A stretch of DNA of 64,000 nt from assembly GCA_026214975.1 (NCBI GenBank), contig CM047805.1, forward strand, positions 193,201,620-193,265,619, written 5' to 3'. The translations under genes were made by a program, and so were the position numbers. How positions within the stretch are numbered: the first letter of the stretch is position 1; the number at the start of each line of letters is the position of its first letter. The notes beneath the pieces are model-generated. The model searched no databases and was not told the DNA's origin. It saw nothing but the letters and a program-made list of their open reading frames with translations. Source of the stretch: Gentiana macrophylla (Eukaryota; Streptophyta; Magnoliopsida; Gentianales; Gentianaceae). Positions 43,473 to 56,060 of this stretch are shown piece after piece.

Positions 43473-46180
43473 AGCTTCCATCTATACTACAGGAACTACT
43501 GCTAAAGCTGTGCAAATTATTATTCTCAGGTTTGATCAGTTCAAAGGCATATCGTTAGTGGGTAAAGACATTAAGGCTTGCAGAAGCTTCGAAGGTGTAA
43601 CTGCTTATTTTTGAACCGGTAAGTGATAATGATGTTTTAGGGCCATCTTACTGATTTTTGTTGTTGCAGACCTGCAGTTTAAGTTGTGTACCATTATGCA
43701 ATTACTCATGGTCGGTAGTGATAATGTAGTAAGGAATCTTTGTATTAGATAGTTTCTTGTTTGACTAAAACTGCATTGAGTTTCCGGTTTGAATTCATAA
43801 CTTCCTCATGTTTCAAGTTCTTTTTGACAGCACATCAATTAATTTTTCTTTTTTACTTAATTTTCCTTAAGATAAGGTGAACCAAAGTCGATGTTTTTGG
43901 TCCTCAAAAGGACATGGCAATCAGGTTGTAAAAAATAGTTTGTACAGTTCATGCAAGTTGCCTATAATTTTCTAGGGTGCAGATTGTTTGCAATCCTCTA
44001 ATGCTTGAATGGACAAGCATAGTGGAGTGTTATTGTCATTTTCTCATCATGTGGACTACTAGTTGCTGATATATTTATAAGGGCCTTGTAGGCTACTCCA
44101 TTTTCTTCAATTAGGCATTAGACAGAGTTCCCTTGATGTTAGATATAAACGTATAAAATGGAATCGTTAGCAGCTTAAGATTTTAACTGAACTGGTAATT
44201 TATCGTGTTATCAGAGCACGGTTCAAACCCAGCTCCTCCCTGTTGATTAGGCACGTTTAACAGTTAACTCTGCCGCGACAAAAATTACAACTACTGTTGG
44301 GTATGTTATCTTAGCTACAACATGTCTACTCTTGTCCACGTATTGTGAACGCCACATATGAATTGACGTCTAGATATACATGTATACATGACACTCCTTA
44401 ACATCTTTAGCTTTTAGGTGAGCTAGTAATTTATCCCTTATATTCTAGGAAAGAGAGGTAGCAAGTTGGGCATGATAAATTTGTATGTTTCAACCTTGAG
44501 GGTAGATGTTGATCCAAAAAATTGTCAACATAGATGTTATGGGTTGGATTGTGAATACAATTGATATATGAACAGTACTAATTCTCTCAACCTCATTCAG
44601 AAACAAGTTTCATGTGGGTATTCACCTCCAGAAATCAGATCAATGGCGAATCATTATACTTGCATCTACAAAGCATTTCCCACACTTTCGAAGATTTTGG
44701 TACTGGACAACAGGTCATAAATTGGGTCTCAACCCTTCATCTTCAGAAAACAGCTTTGATATCTTTTGCCCTTGTCAATGCCTCAAATCTCAAGTTCCAC
44801 GGTGTCCTGCAATTATGAACATCTGCATGGTAATTCTAGGTGCTGCAAAATAAAATAATAACATCCTGCTTTACATGTGCTAACCCCAGTTCCTTTGAAG
44901 GGTCGACCAAAGTCTACCTGCTCACCTTTTTCTTTCGCATTGCTTCCACTTTTTTTAGATGTTTCCTTTATAGCTCAATATGTAACACGTTTTAGATTTT
45001 TTTTGCTTTTCTTCAAGACATTAATTGTTGGAGGTATGCAGATGCAAATTGATTGTAATCCTCAATTGCATCCTGGTGAAAGGAAAATGTTAAAGGATGG
45101 CTAGTGGGGACTAGTTTGGTGCATATGTTTGTTTTTTATCCAAGAGAGGAACATATTTTTCTGTTTTATGACAGCTGGATTTGCAGGGCCGTGTATATTT
45201 CGCTCCAGAAAGATACGGGCCCGTGTATCCTATATTTGGTGTTTTAGTTTTCCTGTTGTGCTGAAGGATGTCGAATCAACAGGCTTTAATATGCTCCCTT
45301 GCATTGCATTGTTCTGGTGTTCTTGCACCGGTGATGCAAATTTTGCCCTTTTCCAAAACGGATTTCTTGACTCGTATCTATCGTAAATGTTGGGGCGTAA
45401 AATGGTTTTCTTGTAATAAAATTGAAGCATGATTTTGCTTCTTGCTTTTAAATGTTAAGTACCCTTTCGCAGCAAAAAGTGATATAAGGAAACCAGTAAA
45501 CTTTGTTTAATGTTGTGTTACTTACACCAGATACTGTGGCTTTGCATATAGAATATGGTGGCTTTAGAGAAACAGTCCTGAACATGGAAATTGTCATTTT
45601 CATGTTTTTGCCAGAAAGAGTGGTGCCATACCTAAATCCACCATATTCTAAAGCAAATCGTTGCCATTTCAAACATTGAATTGTGATGCTCCATCAGATG
45701 GGATTCAGGTTAAGAGAGTCTAGGATCGCGCATTGATGTTGGAGCGGAGTTAAGATCATCTTTTGGTTGAAACAGAACCGTGTAGAGGAAACAACGCCAC
45801 ATATGGCATCTTCAATGTTATTGTATTGTGAAATTATTAACTATACTATAATTTTTTTAACTTTTGAGACTAGATTTTGTCAATAAAGTTGTGTTTAGGG
45901 GTCATAATGAGTGAGTTGTGATGTTTAAAGTCAGAGAATGAACAGCTTTTAAAGTGAGATTGATAATCAATGGTTTGAAAAGAGAGGGAAACAAATTGCT
46001 AAACAGATGGAGATATGCTGATGATTTAGTGTATATATATATGAGTGATGGAAACTGGAAAGTGAAATGCATGAATTGTGGAGGAACTAGTGGAAGCTCA
46101 ATGAGAAAGTGGTGCAACTCAGGGACCATCCTTTTTTTATTTTTATTTTTTTAATTCTAGTGGTCAAAGATAGTATGTAT
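43473..46180. other. Intergenic stretch, nothing recognised except a flank repeat and a hairpin
   Basis: Short frames (for example 44614-44853, 45129-45386) have no identifiable motif. 43665-43770 resembles the 3' flank of the 317-codon gene. 45545-45655 holds an imperfect inverted repeat. Confidence 0.45.
45545..45655. repeat. Imperfect nested inverted repeat
   Basis: Outer arms 'tagaatatggtgg.tttag' (left, near 45548) and its complement 'ctaaa.ccaccatattcta' (right, near 45633) enclose inner arms 'aacatggaaat' and 'attttcatgtt'. The spacers are uneven. It could fold as a long imperfect hairpin. Confidence 0.6.
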
Positions 46181-46181
46181 A

Positions 46182-46442
46182 CTACATTTGCCTCAAAATG
46201 TAAATCCGTTTGGATTTTTCCACACTTATTAAGAATGTTTATTAAATTGGTTGTGTGTAATTAATTTTAATGAAAATGACTAAAATAACATTTGACTGTC
46301 ATTAATGCAAAATATTGAAAAATGGTTGAATATATAATTAAAGAGGGGTAAAAGGAAAAAAAAATGTTATCTTTCAAATGAATTGATTCGCCTAAATGCT
46401 CATTGGTTTTCTAAATGAACTTACATTTTAAGATGAAGGTAG
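46182..46442. mobile_element. MITE, Stowaway/Mariner-like, 261 bp
   Basis: It is flanked by TA dinucleotides (46180-46181 and 46443-46444). The ends match as inverted repeats: left ctacatttgcctcaaaatg, right complement ctaccttcatcttaaaatg. It has no coding capacity. The same type of end, 'ctacctccgtctt', appears at 63835. Confidence 0.8.
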
Positions 46443-46554
46443 TATTTATTACTTCTTCCATTTATTATTAACTGATATAGTTTTTTTTCCCTTCCGTTTT
46501 ATCTAACTTAATTTCATTTCTGGAAGACATTTATTGTGATTTTTCACATAATGT

Positions 46555-46985
46555 AGGTGGAGAGGTAGGATGCGGTAGCTGATGGATATGGTGGGTGGTA
46601 AGTAAGGTAGGGTAAGGCATTGAGGTTGGGTAGGATATGGTAGTATGATGGTATGATGGGTGAGGAGTGATGTTAGGTGTGGTGGGGTAGGGTAAGTGGT
46701 ATGACGGGAAGATGGATGGGTAGGGGTGGGGTAGGTTGGGTAAGGCCCATGTTAGGCCGGGGAAGATGGATGGGTAGGGTTAGGTCTAATGGGTGACGGG
46801 GTAAGATTGAGTATGGTAGGGTAATGTTAGATAGATGGATGGTAGGGTTAGGGTGGTGCGGTACGGTAGGGTAGAGAGATAATTAAGATGTGCGGGGTGA
46901 TAGGGACGTAGGATGGGTGGGTATGGTGGTAGATTAGGGTTAGATAGTTGGGTGTTAGGGTTAGAGTTAGGGTGGAGAAGTAGGA
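46555..46985. repeat. GGTAGGG/GGTTAGGG-type minisatellite, second array
   Basis: Irregular units such as gggtaagg, gatgggtgg and gttagggtt run for about 430 bp on the plus strand. The flanks do not match those of the arrays at 40.3 and 57.6 kb, so membership of the same element family is unproven. A few TTAGGG units occur near 46930-46975, but there is no regular TTTAGGG. Confidence 0.85.
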
Positions 46986-47349
46986 TAGTGACTTGAAAAC
47001 TGAATTTCTAGAAGAAAGAAAATCAAAAAAATAAAATAAAAATGAACACCTACGCTTAATTCCACAGAATCAGAGTGAATTGTTGGGAGAAAAAAATCAA
47101 CTCACATCCTATTAAACCCTAAGCACCCACTTCAAATCCTTGCAATCACAATACTCAAGGTATTATCAAGTTAATGGAATGAACTCAATTTTTATTTTAC
47201 TTTTGGTTAAAAGGATAATTTAATATCTTTGTGATGTGAAAAAAAAAGAGTAAAATTTATTTTATTTTATTTGATCCATAGTCGATTAAGAAACCCAAAA
47301 AATGATTTACAAACGCTTTGAACGACCGCAAGTGAATGGGAAACAATAA

Positions 47350-47683
47350 GAGCAACTCCAAGCGTTCTCATCAAATTTTACATCAAATCATCAATTTGGT
47401 GTAATTTTTACACCAAATTTTATCCATCAACTCCAATGGTTCTATACCAAAAAGGAATATTCTTGGTATATCCATATCCATATTCAAAAAAGTTGTTTGA
47501 TTTTTCACAAAAGAAAAAGAAAAAAAAGGAACAGTATTTGCCGGTGTGGTCAATCCACAAGCAAATTTGCCGGAGAATTTCATTTTTCCACCAATCTGAT
47601 GGAGAAAATACATGACCATTGGAGTAGGATTTTCCATCAATTTGATGTTTTGATGGTGAAAAGAGCCTCCCTTGGAGTTGCTC
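47350..47683. mobile_element. MITE, PIF/Harbinger-like, 334 bp
   Basis: The ends gagcaactccaag and cttggagttgctc are perfect 13-bp inverted repeats. They are flanked by TAA on both sides (47347-47349 and 47684-47686), the 3-bp TWA duplication typical of this superfamily. No transposase. The frames on both strands inside it are not genes. Confidence 0.88.
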
Positions 47684-47862
47684 TAAGGTGGAAGATTTGA
47701 AAAAAAGAAAGAAAGAGGATGATGATGACATCGACGTATATGGACTAGTAGGATGACCATTTGGATGCACAGAATCAAAACAAATACAGATACCAAAGTA
47801 ATTTAAATTGCCTTTTCATTGACTTGTCGCTATTAAATTGCTTTATAGCCTTAATATTGGTA

Positions 47863-48082
47863 CTCTCATTCCTTCCTATTTAAACGTCGTAATTGTCCTT
47901 TTAATCTATCGTAGTTATATTTTTATGACATTATTTATTATATTTTTCTACATCTATTTTTTATTTTATTAATTATTTTCAAAATGTGTTATTATTATTT
48001 TGATGTAAAACCAAAGCATTAACTACTCTCTTTAATATGTGTGTGTTTTGCAAATACAACAATTAAATAGGAACGAAGGGAG
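47863..48082. mobile_element. MITE, Stowaway-like, 220 bp
   Basis: It is flanked by TA (47861-47862 and 48083-48084). Left end ctctcattccttcctattta; right end complement ctcccttcgttcctattta. The right end has the common Stowaway consensus. A further lone end of this type ('gacgaagggagta') at 48231-48243 suggests a partial second copy. Confidence 0.85.
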
Positions 48083-48545
48083 TAATGATTTACAATTACA
48101 ACCCTTTTATATTGTCTTCTCATTTTTTAATAAATGCTTATATGTGGGCATTTGAGGCATTTAAGAAACAACTTTAAATTATGAGACTTATTTTGGAACA
48201 TTCATAAATGAAATAAATCTCAAATAATTTAGGACGAAGGGAGTATATTATTCGGAACAGGGGAGCATGTAAGAGTTGTCCTGCATGCATGGGAATTGGG
48301 AGGTTTTTCAGGATAAGGGTTCCAGCAGGTAGCAGCTCCCAGCTTGTGAATATGCTTTCTCTCCCTAAAAAAAAAAACGAAAAAAAAATAATATATATAT
48401 ATGCTTTCTCTTTTTTTCTTTCTTCCAGGAAAATGTTGGTGATATTTGCTTGTAAGGATCACTCAAGACAAGCTAATTTTAATGAATTGTAGAGAACCTT
48501 GTGATCCAAAATTGGCTCTATTTGTTTGAATCCATATGCATGTCT

Positions 48546-48766
48546 CAGGGGCGGATGCATGTACACCAAAGAAGATTCACGAATTCCCATTTGAGATCCT
48601 AATTCTTTTAGTATTAAAACAATATAGTTTTGTTGTTAAAAAATGTCATTTTGTTGTTAAAAAAAGTAGTTTTAGGTTCCGGTGACCCCACTGAAACAAA
48701 TTTTTGAATAAAAATATAGTTTTACGATCCGATAACCCTACTGAAAAAATTCTGGATCCGCCAGTG
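48546..48766. mobile_element. MITE, hAT-like, 221 bp
   Basis: Left end caggggcggatgca; right end complement cactggcggatcca. Eight-bp flanks gcatgtct (48538-48545) and atatgtct (48767-48774) match at six of eight positions, in keeping with an aged hAT target duplication. The inside contains 'ggttccggtgaccccactg' twice in related form. Confidence 0.75.
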
Positions 48767-48774
48767 ATATGTCT

Positions 48775-49480
48775 CTCTTTTTCCATTTTTCAATCATTGA
48801 AGAAAACACCGGAGCCACAGCCACGGAGCCACCTACTTTGAATGCAAGGTTGGAAATTCATCCATTTGTATATACACATGTATTCAGTTGTGGACGCATA
48901 GTATTTGTTGAGCGGAGTTCATAAACTTTTTTAAGATTAATTTTTTTCAGCGTTGTTTATAAATATTTTTTTTAGGTAAAATTTAATTACTTTATCATTT
49001 TAACCGTTTCCGTGAAGGCGTGAACCCAATTTAAATATATGTAGCTCCGCCACTATGTCTCTATACTACACACAAAATCTAGAGAAACATGGAAACTCTA
49101 CACACTTGAATATTGCCCAGCTGACAAGGATATGGAATATAGTAAACACTAATAATATTAATTAATATAGCAGCACTAGAAATTGGTAGTAGAAATTGTA
49201 CTTAGAAAGAATTAAATACTCCATGTAGAGTGGTAGTAGTGGCTAGTAGTATGTACTAATAGTAGTTGCCGTTCCAAGGACAGTTAGTTGCGCACATTTG
49301 TCGTCCATTTTTTGTTTCTATTTTGTTGCCTTTCTACATATATATATATATTCAAGTGCCCACATTTTTTATATTTATATTTCTCAAGTTTCTAGTAGTT
49401 GTTTTTCTCAAGTTGCTTGAGCCATTGGATATTCTTGAATGAAATTGAGAAAAGATCACTATGACCTTCATTGTGGGTAT
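48775..49480. other. Stretch without a gene
   Basis: AT-rich. A phrase 'gtagctccgccactatg' near 49040 and 'catagtatttgttgagcggag' near 48897 may be the ends of another degenerate hAT-like insertion. Nothing else is recognised. Confidence 0.4.
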
Positions 49481-49529
49481 CCCGAACTAAAACATGCATT
49501 GACCAGATCAACACATTTTTTTGTCGGTA

Positions 49530-50346
49530 AAGAAGGACATGGCATTGAAGAAGTTAGCTACGATTTATCTACACAATATGGTGAAGCTTCATGGGGTTCC
49601 AGTTTTGATTGTACCTGATAGAGACAATCGGTTTGTCAACAGGTTTTGAATGAGTCTTCAAAAGCAGCTTGGAACCAAGTTAGATTTAAGTACAACGTTT
49701 CATCCTCAGACAGATGAGCAGTCAGAGAGAACTATCCAGACGCTTGAGGACATATTGAGGGAATGTGCTTTTTAGAAGTAGGTGGTTCATGGGATGAATA
49801 TCTACCAGTAGCAGAGTTTGCGTATAATAACATGCATATATCATGCAAGTATCAAGATGCCCCCGTTTGAAGTTTCGTATGAAAGAAAGTGCAGAACGCT
49901 GGTCTATTGGGATGAGGTTGGTGAGAAACAGATTACGGTGCCGAAATTAATTCAGCAAGCCAAAGAAAATATTGAAGTCGTTCGTCGTAACCTTAAAACC
50001 AAATTACGGGGCCGAAATTAATTCAAAATCATTGTCACAGGTACATAATGTCTTTCACGTGTCAATGTTAAAGAAATGCTTAATCGACATTGATATGGAA
50101 GCAAACAATGACATTGTAGTGGTCTATGAGAACTTGACTTACAAGGAAGAGCCAGTTTGCATTTTAGAGCGAAATGTGAAGAGGGTCAAGGATGAATAGG
50201 TACTTTAGTCTTGGCTCAGTTGAGCAATCACTCGCCATCCATAGAGGCGTGGTAGATGGAAGCGACATGATGTATGAGTTTCAGAGTTCAAATACCTCCA
50301 AAATATGTTCGATTTTGAGAATGAAACTTGTTTTAAAAGGGAGGGA
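49530..50346 (+). pseudogene. Chromovirus-type (Ty3/gypsy) integrase 3' part, broken
   Basis: Frames contain HNMVKLHGVPVLIVPDRDNR and [20 protein letters not shown], the end of the integrase core; the D and E positions of the DDE triad near these blocks are partly visible. Further on come AEFAYNN, then QVHNVFHVSMLKKCLIDIDM and ENLTYKEEPVCILERNVKRV, the 'VFHVS.L.K......V....DL.Y.E.P..IL...' chromodomain-like tail of chromoviral integrases. Many stops and shifts break it. A short duplication of 'gccgaaattaattca' at about 49938 and 50013 is part of the damage. It ends at a polypurine tract and LTR. Confidence 0.85.
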
Positions 50347-51430
50347 TGTAATACCCAAGAATTTAAATAGGGATAAAATAGTAAACTTGGATATAAATGA
50401 TTTAATATGTATTCTTTTTTATTATTTTATCCTAATTTAATTAAAGGATTAAATTATACTAATTATAAAGAAACCCCTATTTCATTAGTGTGCACAGTTA
50501 TCCTAAGAAAAGGACCATGAGTTCAAACTTGAAAAACTGGGAGGAAAAGAACAGAAAATGGGAATCTTCAAAATTCAAGTTAATCAGTTCGACTTTGGCA
50601 CATATTACGGTAGAGAAAAATGATCGTCTCGCCGCAAGGATCGTTTTGGTATCAACAATTCTTCGAATCGTAAGTTTTCACTTGTAGCCATAGATTGAAA
50701 TCTTAATCGTTTCATAGATTTTTTTGTGCTTAGGTGTTGTAGAGTACTTTAGTAATCGTAGTTATGCCTTTTGTTTGTAGGAGAACGTGTAGAAATTGAG
50801 GAATCGTTGTTGTGGCTCCCTCCTTTGCTTTTTGGATCAATTTTATGATTTTACAAGGTAACGAGTGTTCCTAATTGATTTAATTGTTCTATTGTTGTTT
50901 TAATTCAATGCATGGAATAGTATATGTGAGTATGTTGCAGGTTAAGACATGTTTTGGTACTTAAAAGTATTGAATTTTGTGTATAAGAGATTAGGGATCG
51001 AATATGTGATGAAAAAGTTGGAAAAAGTGCAGAAAATTGGACCGGGCATGCGTCCGGGCAAGCCAGGCGTGCGTTTTTTGAACAAGCATGGACGATCTGG
51101 GAGTTCGGGCGTGCGTCCGGTCCCCTCAAGGCGTGCGTCCAGTGTGTCCAGAATGCGAACCAATGCCTGAAAGAGATATCCGACGTGCGCCCAATGCCTC
51201 CAGGCGTGCACCCGACCCTCATGATTACCATTTTTGGTATTTTATGTGTACTATATGATACATCGTGGCTTGTATATCCTTGTGGGACATTAATTGGAAT
51301 GTGGCCAATTCTAACACTGACTTATGGTAGCCTCAGTTCTGCACCACAATTGAAACCTTCACGGGGAGAAGGTGGGAGGACCGGAAGGCGGTTGTCTACA
51401 CCTTGTGGGATATTGTCTTAGTAGCCAATA
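50347..51430 (+). mobile_element. 3' LTR of the chromovirus remnant (right edge uncertain)
   Basis: It starts TGTAATACCCAAGAATTTAA directly after the purine tract 'aaaagggaggga'. TGTAATACCC is a frequent start of LTRs in this clade. It contains several copies of 'ggcgtgcgtcc' (51050-51210). The right end is not clear. The segment 50912-50944 also occurs in copy A of the duplicated segment (32707-32739), so the boundary between LTR and duplicated sequence is confused. Confidence 0.6.
51045..51215. repeat. Repeated GGCGTGCGTCC-type motif in the LTR
   Basis: Variants gcatgcgtccgg, ggcgtgcgttt, gggcgtgcgtccgg, ggcgtgcgtcca, cgtgcgccc and ggcgtgcaccc occur every 15-60 bp in an otherwise AT-rich region. 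This parallels the AACGCACGTTTGGA cluster in the Athila LTR at 17.5 kb. Confidence 0.8.
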
Positions 51431-51599
51431 ATCCTTTGTCATGTATGCTAGGTAGCTCATTTAGAATGTCTACTAGATGTCCTTAGGAAGCCTATACATG
51501 AATAAAGCTAGACTATTAGTTTAACTTCATAGCAAACATATGTGATGTGTCTAAAAACTAAAACGTTATGGTTTCATGGTAAGACACGTTCCCTTTTCG

Positions 51600-52990
51600 C
51601 GGTATGCATGCAACAATCCATGCCATATGAGGTACTAAACATGTCTTGGTGCATACCCATCACCGGACAAAGTGTCCATGGAGTATAATGTAACAAATCC
51701 TTGCTTGGTCGATGTTTCACTAACAGTACTAGTAGCGGAAGAGTGGCTCTTTATATAACCTATGTGGTAGCTAATATAACTCTTTACTTGTTGTATACAT
51801 ATATATGTTAATTGTACTGATTCTTCAATCCCTTACTAAGTATACAATACTTACCCTTTATTATTGTTTCCACCTCGAGAAGATTGGCAGGTAGACGAGT
51901 ATGACTATGATGATAGCAATGAAGGAGTTGATGTGTGAGCTAGGGTTGATGATTGAAGATCATGTTTTTAATTACCTCGTATTTTCATTATTATCTTGGA
52001 ATCGTAAATGTTTTTCGTTTGAGAGCTTCTATACTCGGTATCTTTTTAATACCTTTCTTTTTTATTTTACATTGGGATTTGTGACAGTGGTAAACAACAT
52101 TTACATTCTGTTGTTGTCATTTGGTTTTCCTTAGATACTCCTTCGTTTATTTTTATCCGTCACATTTCATAATTTACTATTTTTTTTTTATTTATCTGTC
52201 ATTGTACATTTTCAATGCATCATTTATTATTTTTACCTCTTTTACCAATAACACATTTACATCTCCAATAAAAAAAAATACATTTTCCAATACTAAAAAT
52301 ACATTTACCAACAAACTATTTACATCTCCAATAACAAAAATACATTTCCAACACTATATTTAAGACATATTAATTACTTTCTTAATCTGTGTGAATCTTC
52401 TCTCTGCGACATATAAAAAAAACGAAGGGAGTATTATTTATAACTGGTTGATCCGTTGTTGTCTTTTGATATCCCCAAGTCATTCTTGGCATTTATTTCC
52501 GCTTTACTCTAATAATGATGTCACACTAGGTTTACGCATATATTTTTTTGTTTTAAAAAAAATATATGATATCGAAATAGCTTTTTTTTTAGAATAATGA
52601 TTCGATTGTAGGAAACGGAGGTCACAACACTACTCCCTCTCTTCTTTATCGATCACAAATTGTCTTCTTGATCAACAACATTATTGGTCCCAAAATTAAC
52701 AACTTTATGTTATAAAAACAACATTCATTCAATAAGAATAAAGATGAATCAATGTCATATCCTAACGATCCCTTAATTTTAACGTGAAAAAATGAAAGAT
52801 ACACACAAAAATATTTTAACGTAATGACATGACCACAACAATCGTATTACACAAAATGGCGTATCGATAACGTTACATTACGTGGAGTTTATACACATTT
52901 GTTCATTGAATTTTATTTTATAATACATCGGACTTATTATCACATCCTGTCTCATAATGTTGTGTCACTTATTACGGTAAACTTGTTATG
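51600..52990 (+). repeat. Duplicated segment, copy B (partner at 32.7-33.9 kb)
   Basis: It matches copy A along most of its length in the same orientation, about 18.9 kb away. It contains an extra 294-bp MITE. A further 32 bp of copy-A sequence lie at 50912-50944, separated from the rest by some 650 bp of LTR-like sequence, so copy B is interrupted. Confidence 0.85.
52138..52431. mobile_element. MITE, Stowaway-like, 294 bp
   Basis: The ends ctccttcgttt and aaacgaagggag are inverted repeats, flanked by TA (52136-52137 and 52432-52433). The matching place in copy A (about 33083-33100) lacks it, which gives a natural empty site. The inside is AT-rich with repeated 'cattta.caa' and 'acatctccaataa' phrases. 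Confidence 0.9.
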
Positions 52991-53759
52991 ACTTTTAACA
53001 TTATGTAACATTTGAATCCAAACCATACAAATGGATTCGGATACATAAGAGACATCAATCCAACCATTGGATTCTCCTCTTATTTTATTTTTTATTTTTA
53101 TTTTTTCTGAATCCCAGAAGTATGTTAGGTTAGGTCCATCGCATGTGCTTCTGCTTCTGATTTAAACAGTGACTTTAAATAATTTCTGCCTCATACGATT
53201 ACGGACGTGCAACTATTCCACCATTTCTGCTTTATTACTCACATCATATTCAATATGTACCTTTTAATTATTTCATATTAATAATTTATTTACTTTTTTG
53301 TTAAAATCTTAATCAAAATTACGGTCAAAGTTATGTTGACCGTAACTTTTGCGAATGTAATTTCCTTCGTGGGTTCAACTTTTTATCGTATCATATCGGT
53401 TAGTAGGGTAATACAGAGATTCTTCTTTATCTACCGGTCCCTTATGGAACAGTAATCATTACTTTGACCAGTTGATATAATATAATATACTACATAGTTT
53501 CATGTATTTTTAAAATAGAATAAAAAAAATTGACCCTTGAGACAAAGGGATTCTAGTGCCTCTCCGCCAAGAAGAAGCGGATCTGTGTATATCATGGTAG
53601 AGTCTTGAGATGGATTTTTTTTTATATTAACACGATGTCGTTTTATTTTATAAAATTGTAGTTTTAGCCTCAGAATCCTTTTGCAACAATTTTTAGATAA
53701 AAATATAGTTTCTGACTGTGACCCCCACCGGAAAAGATTCGTAGATCCGTCCCTGACCC
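52991..53759. other. AT-rich spacer
   Basis: No gene. 53690-53758 resembles the interior and end of the hAT-like MITE at 48.5 kb ('atatagttt', 'gacccccaccggaaaagatt', 'gatccgtccctg'), so it is probably a truncated relative. Confidence 0.5.
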
Positions 53760-55601
53760 TGTTAGTAATATCATCCGCAATCTGAGGCGATTTAAGGATC
53801 AGATCTATAAATTACACGCGTAATAAAATAACTAGATCTACATCTGAGGGGTGTAGAAACATCCTCTTGGATCTCAAATCCAAGTAGAAGAGCCGCAATA
53901 TGAAATAACAAATGAAGATGTGAAGAGCATCATGATCTTCCATGACGTGTGATCCAAACAACTCCGGTGGAAGAAATTCTCATTTCGAACCCTTCCGATA
54001 TCTTCTACCCTTAAAACCTCCAAGATTTTTTCTCAACCCCTTGGCCGAAATTTTCCTTCTCTCTCTCTAAGAGGTGTAGGTCGAAATTTGTAGTGTGTTA
54101 AAAGCAGGATAGCTCTCTTTATATAGGAGAGTAAAACTTGCAGCTCCAAGATTTAATAATTAATACAAAACCAATTATAATAATCCCATTAAATAAAAGA
54201 TAATCCCATAATATTCTGTAACAAATCTAGAATAATATTTATCTTTATTTTCTTACCATAAATATTTATCCAATAAATATTTTATGACATCATCTTATTA
54301 ATGTCAAGAAAATAATTTCTTGTTCCATAAAACAATGCTTGGGGCGAAATTTACATTGCTTGTGACCTAGTCACAATTTTCGACTATAACACACTTTTAA
54401 GCCAAGATTATGAAAAATGTATTTTTTACATATTTAATTATTTATTTCAACTAATTTAATAGTCACTAAACAATTAATTCACATATCGTTTTAATAAAGT
54501 CCAACAAGAACTAAATTAATATTATTAGGATTCGACGTCCGAGAGAATATTTGTCTTTATATTAGGAAGCAGCGTCGGGACCAATGGACTAATAATCGTG
54601 ACTCCGATAAATAAATAAATAATTATCTTACGAACGAATAATTATATTCGATAAATCAATCACGAGGAATATGCCACCATAATCCCGTGGCTATCGCACT
54701 CCTCCGATTATAAGATTATATTTATCTCCTCACGAGAATGATAATAAGCGTCCATTGATATAATCATTACATATGGATTAATCCTCCATGATTTATTCAT
54801 TCTAAATCGGGAAGTTACCGTTAACCCTTTTAGAACCTCTTATCCTTATTTACCATTAACCCCTAGTGATCAATTAATTCATACAACTCTTTGGTAGCTA
54901 ATCGAGTGTAATATGAACTCGCGCGATCGATCGCTTTTTAGGATTAACAAATAAAGGAACTATCTATCTACTTCCATAAATGGAAGGAATGGATTCCGTA
55001 TCTGTGATAACACGGACTACTCACTCAATCCAAAGTACAATGCCAAGATGGGGTAATTCAGACCACAGACTCGGTGTAATCCTTAACCGTCAAGTCAAAC
55101 CTCATACATCGATTCAAGCGGTTGATCGTGATCACCTCAGGATTAAGATATATCCATAAATATGATCATCCATTGATTCGATAAGACTTTCGATTACGGA
55201 ATTATATCGTGAACTCTAATCAAATTGGTCGATACTATATGATATATCTATCATATATAAATGCCCCATTAGGTTCTCTTAACCGAAAGTCCGGATAGGA
55301 CTATCACACCTATTGTGTTCAGGCGCATTAATAGCACGTTAAAGGAGAGACCCAATACTCTCAATTAACTTCTGCGGGCTAATTGTATTTTAAGTACATC
55401 TTCACTAACTCAATCCTCCCGTGTATATCCCATACACCTGAGTTAAGTGATTACATAAACGATATACTTTAGGGTTTTCGTAGAAGGTAAATACTATTGT
55501 CACATCGGTGAATATGAGAATAATAAATATGAATAATAATATCATTTTATTTATTAAATAAAACAATTACAAAAATTGTCTTTCGGGCATCACACCTAAG
55601 A
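53760..55601 (-). mobile_element. Long copia-type LTR, solo or 3' LTR
   Basis: On the minus strand it begins near TTAGGTGTGATGCCCGAAAG and ends GATATTACTAACA, about 1.84 kb. The start is a frequent opening of plant copia LTRs (TGTTAGGTGTGATGCCC). A run of G on the minus strand just outside the right end could be a polypurine tract, which would make it a 3' LTR. 'gaccc' on the left (53755-53759) and at 55600-55604 could alternatively be a target duplication around a solo LTR. There is no primer site at the left. No protein is encoded. Confidence 0.6.
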
Positions 55602-56060
55602 CCCCCCCCAAAGGAAAATTATTACATGACGCGTGCGGAGAGTGGAGGTGGTTTCATCCGTACCATCAGTTTTAAAACATGATTTGAACTGTGTGGTTCT
55701 GATCGTTTCATCTGTCACTTTACTTTAAAATACACTCTCCGTGTAAGTATTTCCCGGGTGAAAGTACGTTATATTTTATGACAAGTCGATACATGACATC
55801 ACTTTTTATGTTAGGGTTTTTTTTTGTGTGGAACAAGTGAAAAATAGTTCAATTCGAGCTCAAAAAAGAAAATGAAAAAGTTGCACCCGCTAGCATGTTA
55901 TGTATGTTATCTAAAAATGAAAAGTTCATATTGTCCTGCAAAACACACCTGTGCAAAGTCAGAATGCTTAATAATAGCTGGTAAAGATATCAAATTATAC
56001 TTAAAACCATGAATGTACAATACATTGTGCAAAGTCAGATGAGAATTTATCATCACTTGC
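55602..56060. other. Stretch without recognisable features
   Basis: It lies between the LTR and the copia gag remnant. No motif is recognised. Confidence 0.4.

Noticed and set aside
46930..46985. TTAGGG-like units as an internal telomere remnant
   Set aside because: Plant telomeres are TTTAGGG, the units are irregular, and they merge into a GGTAGGG-type minisatellite.
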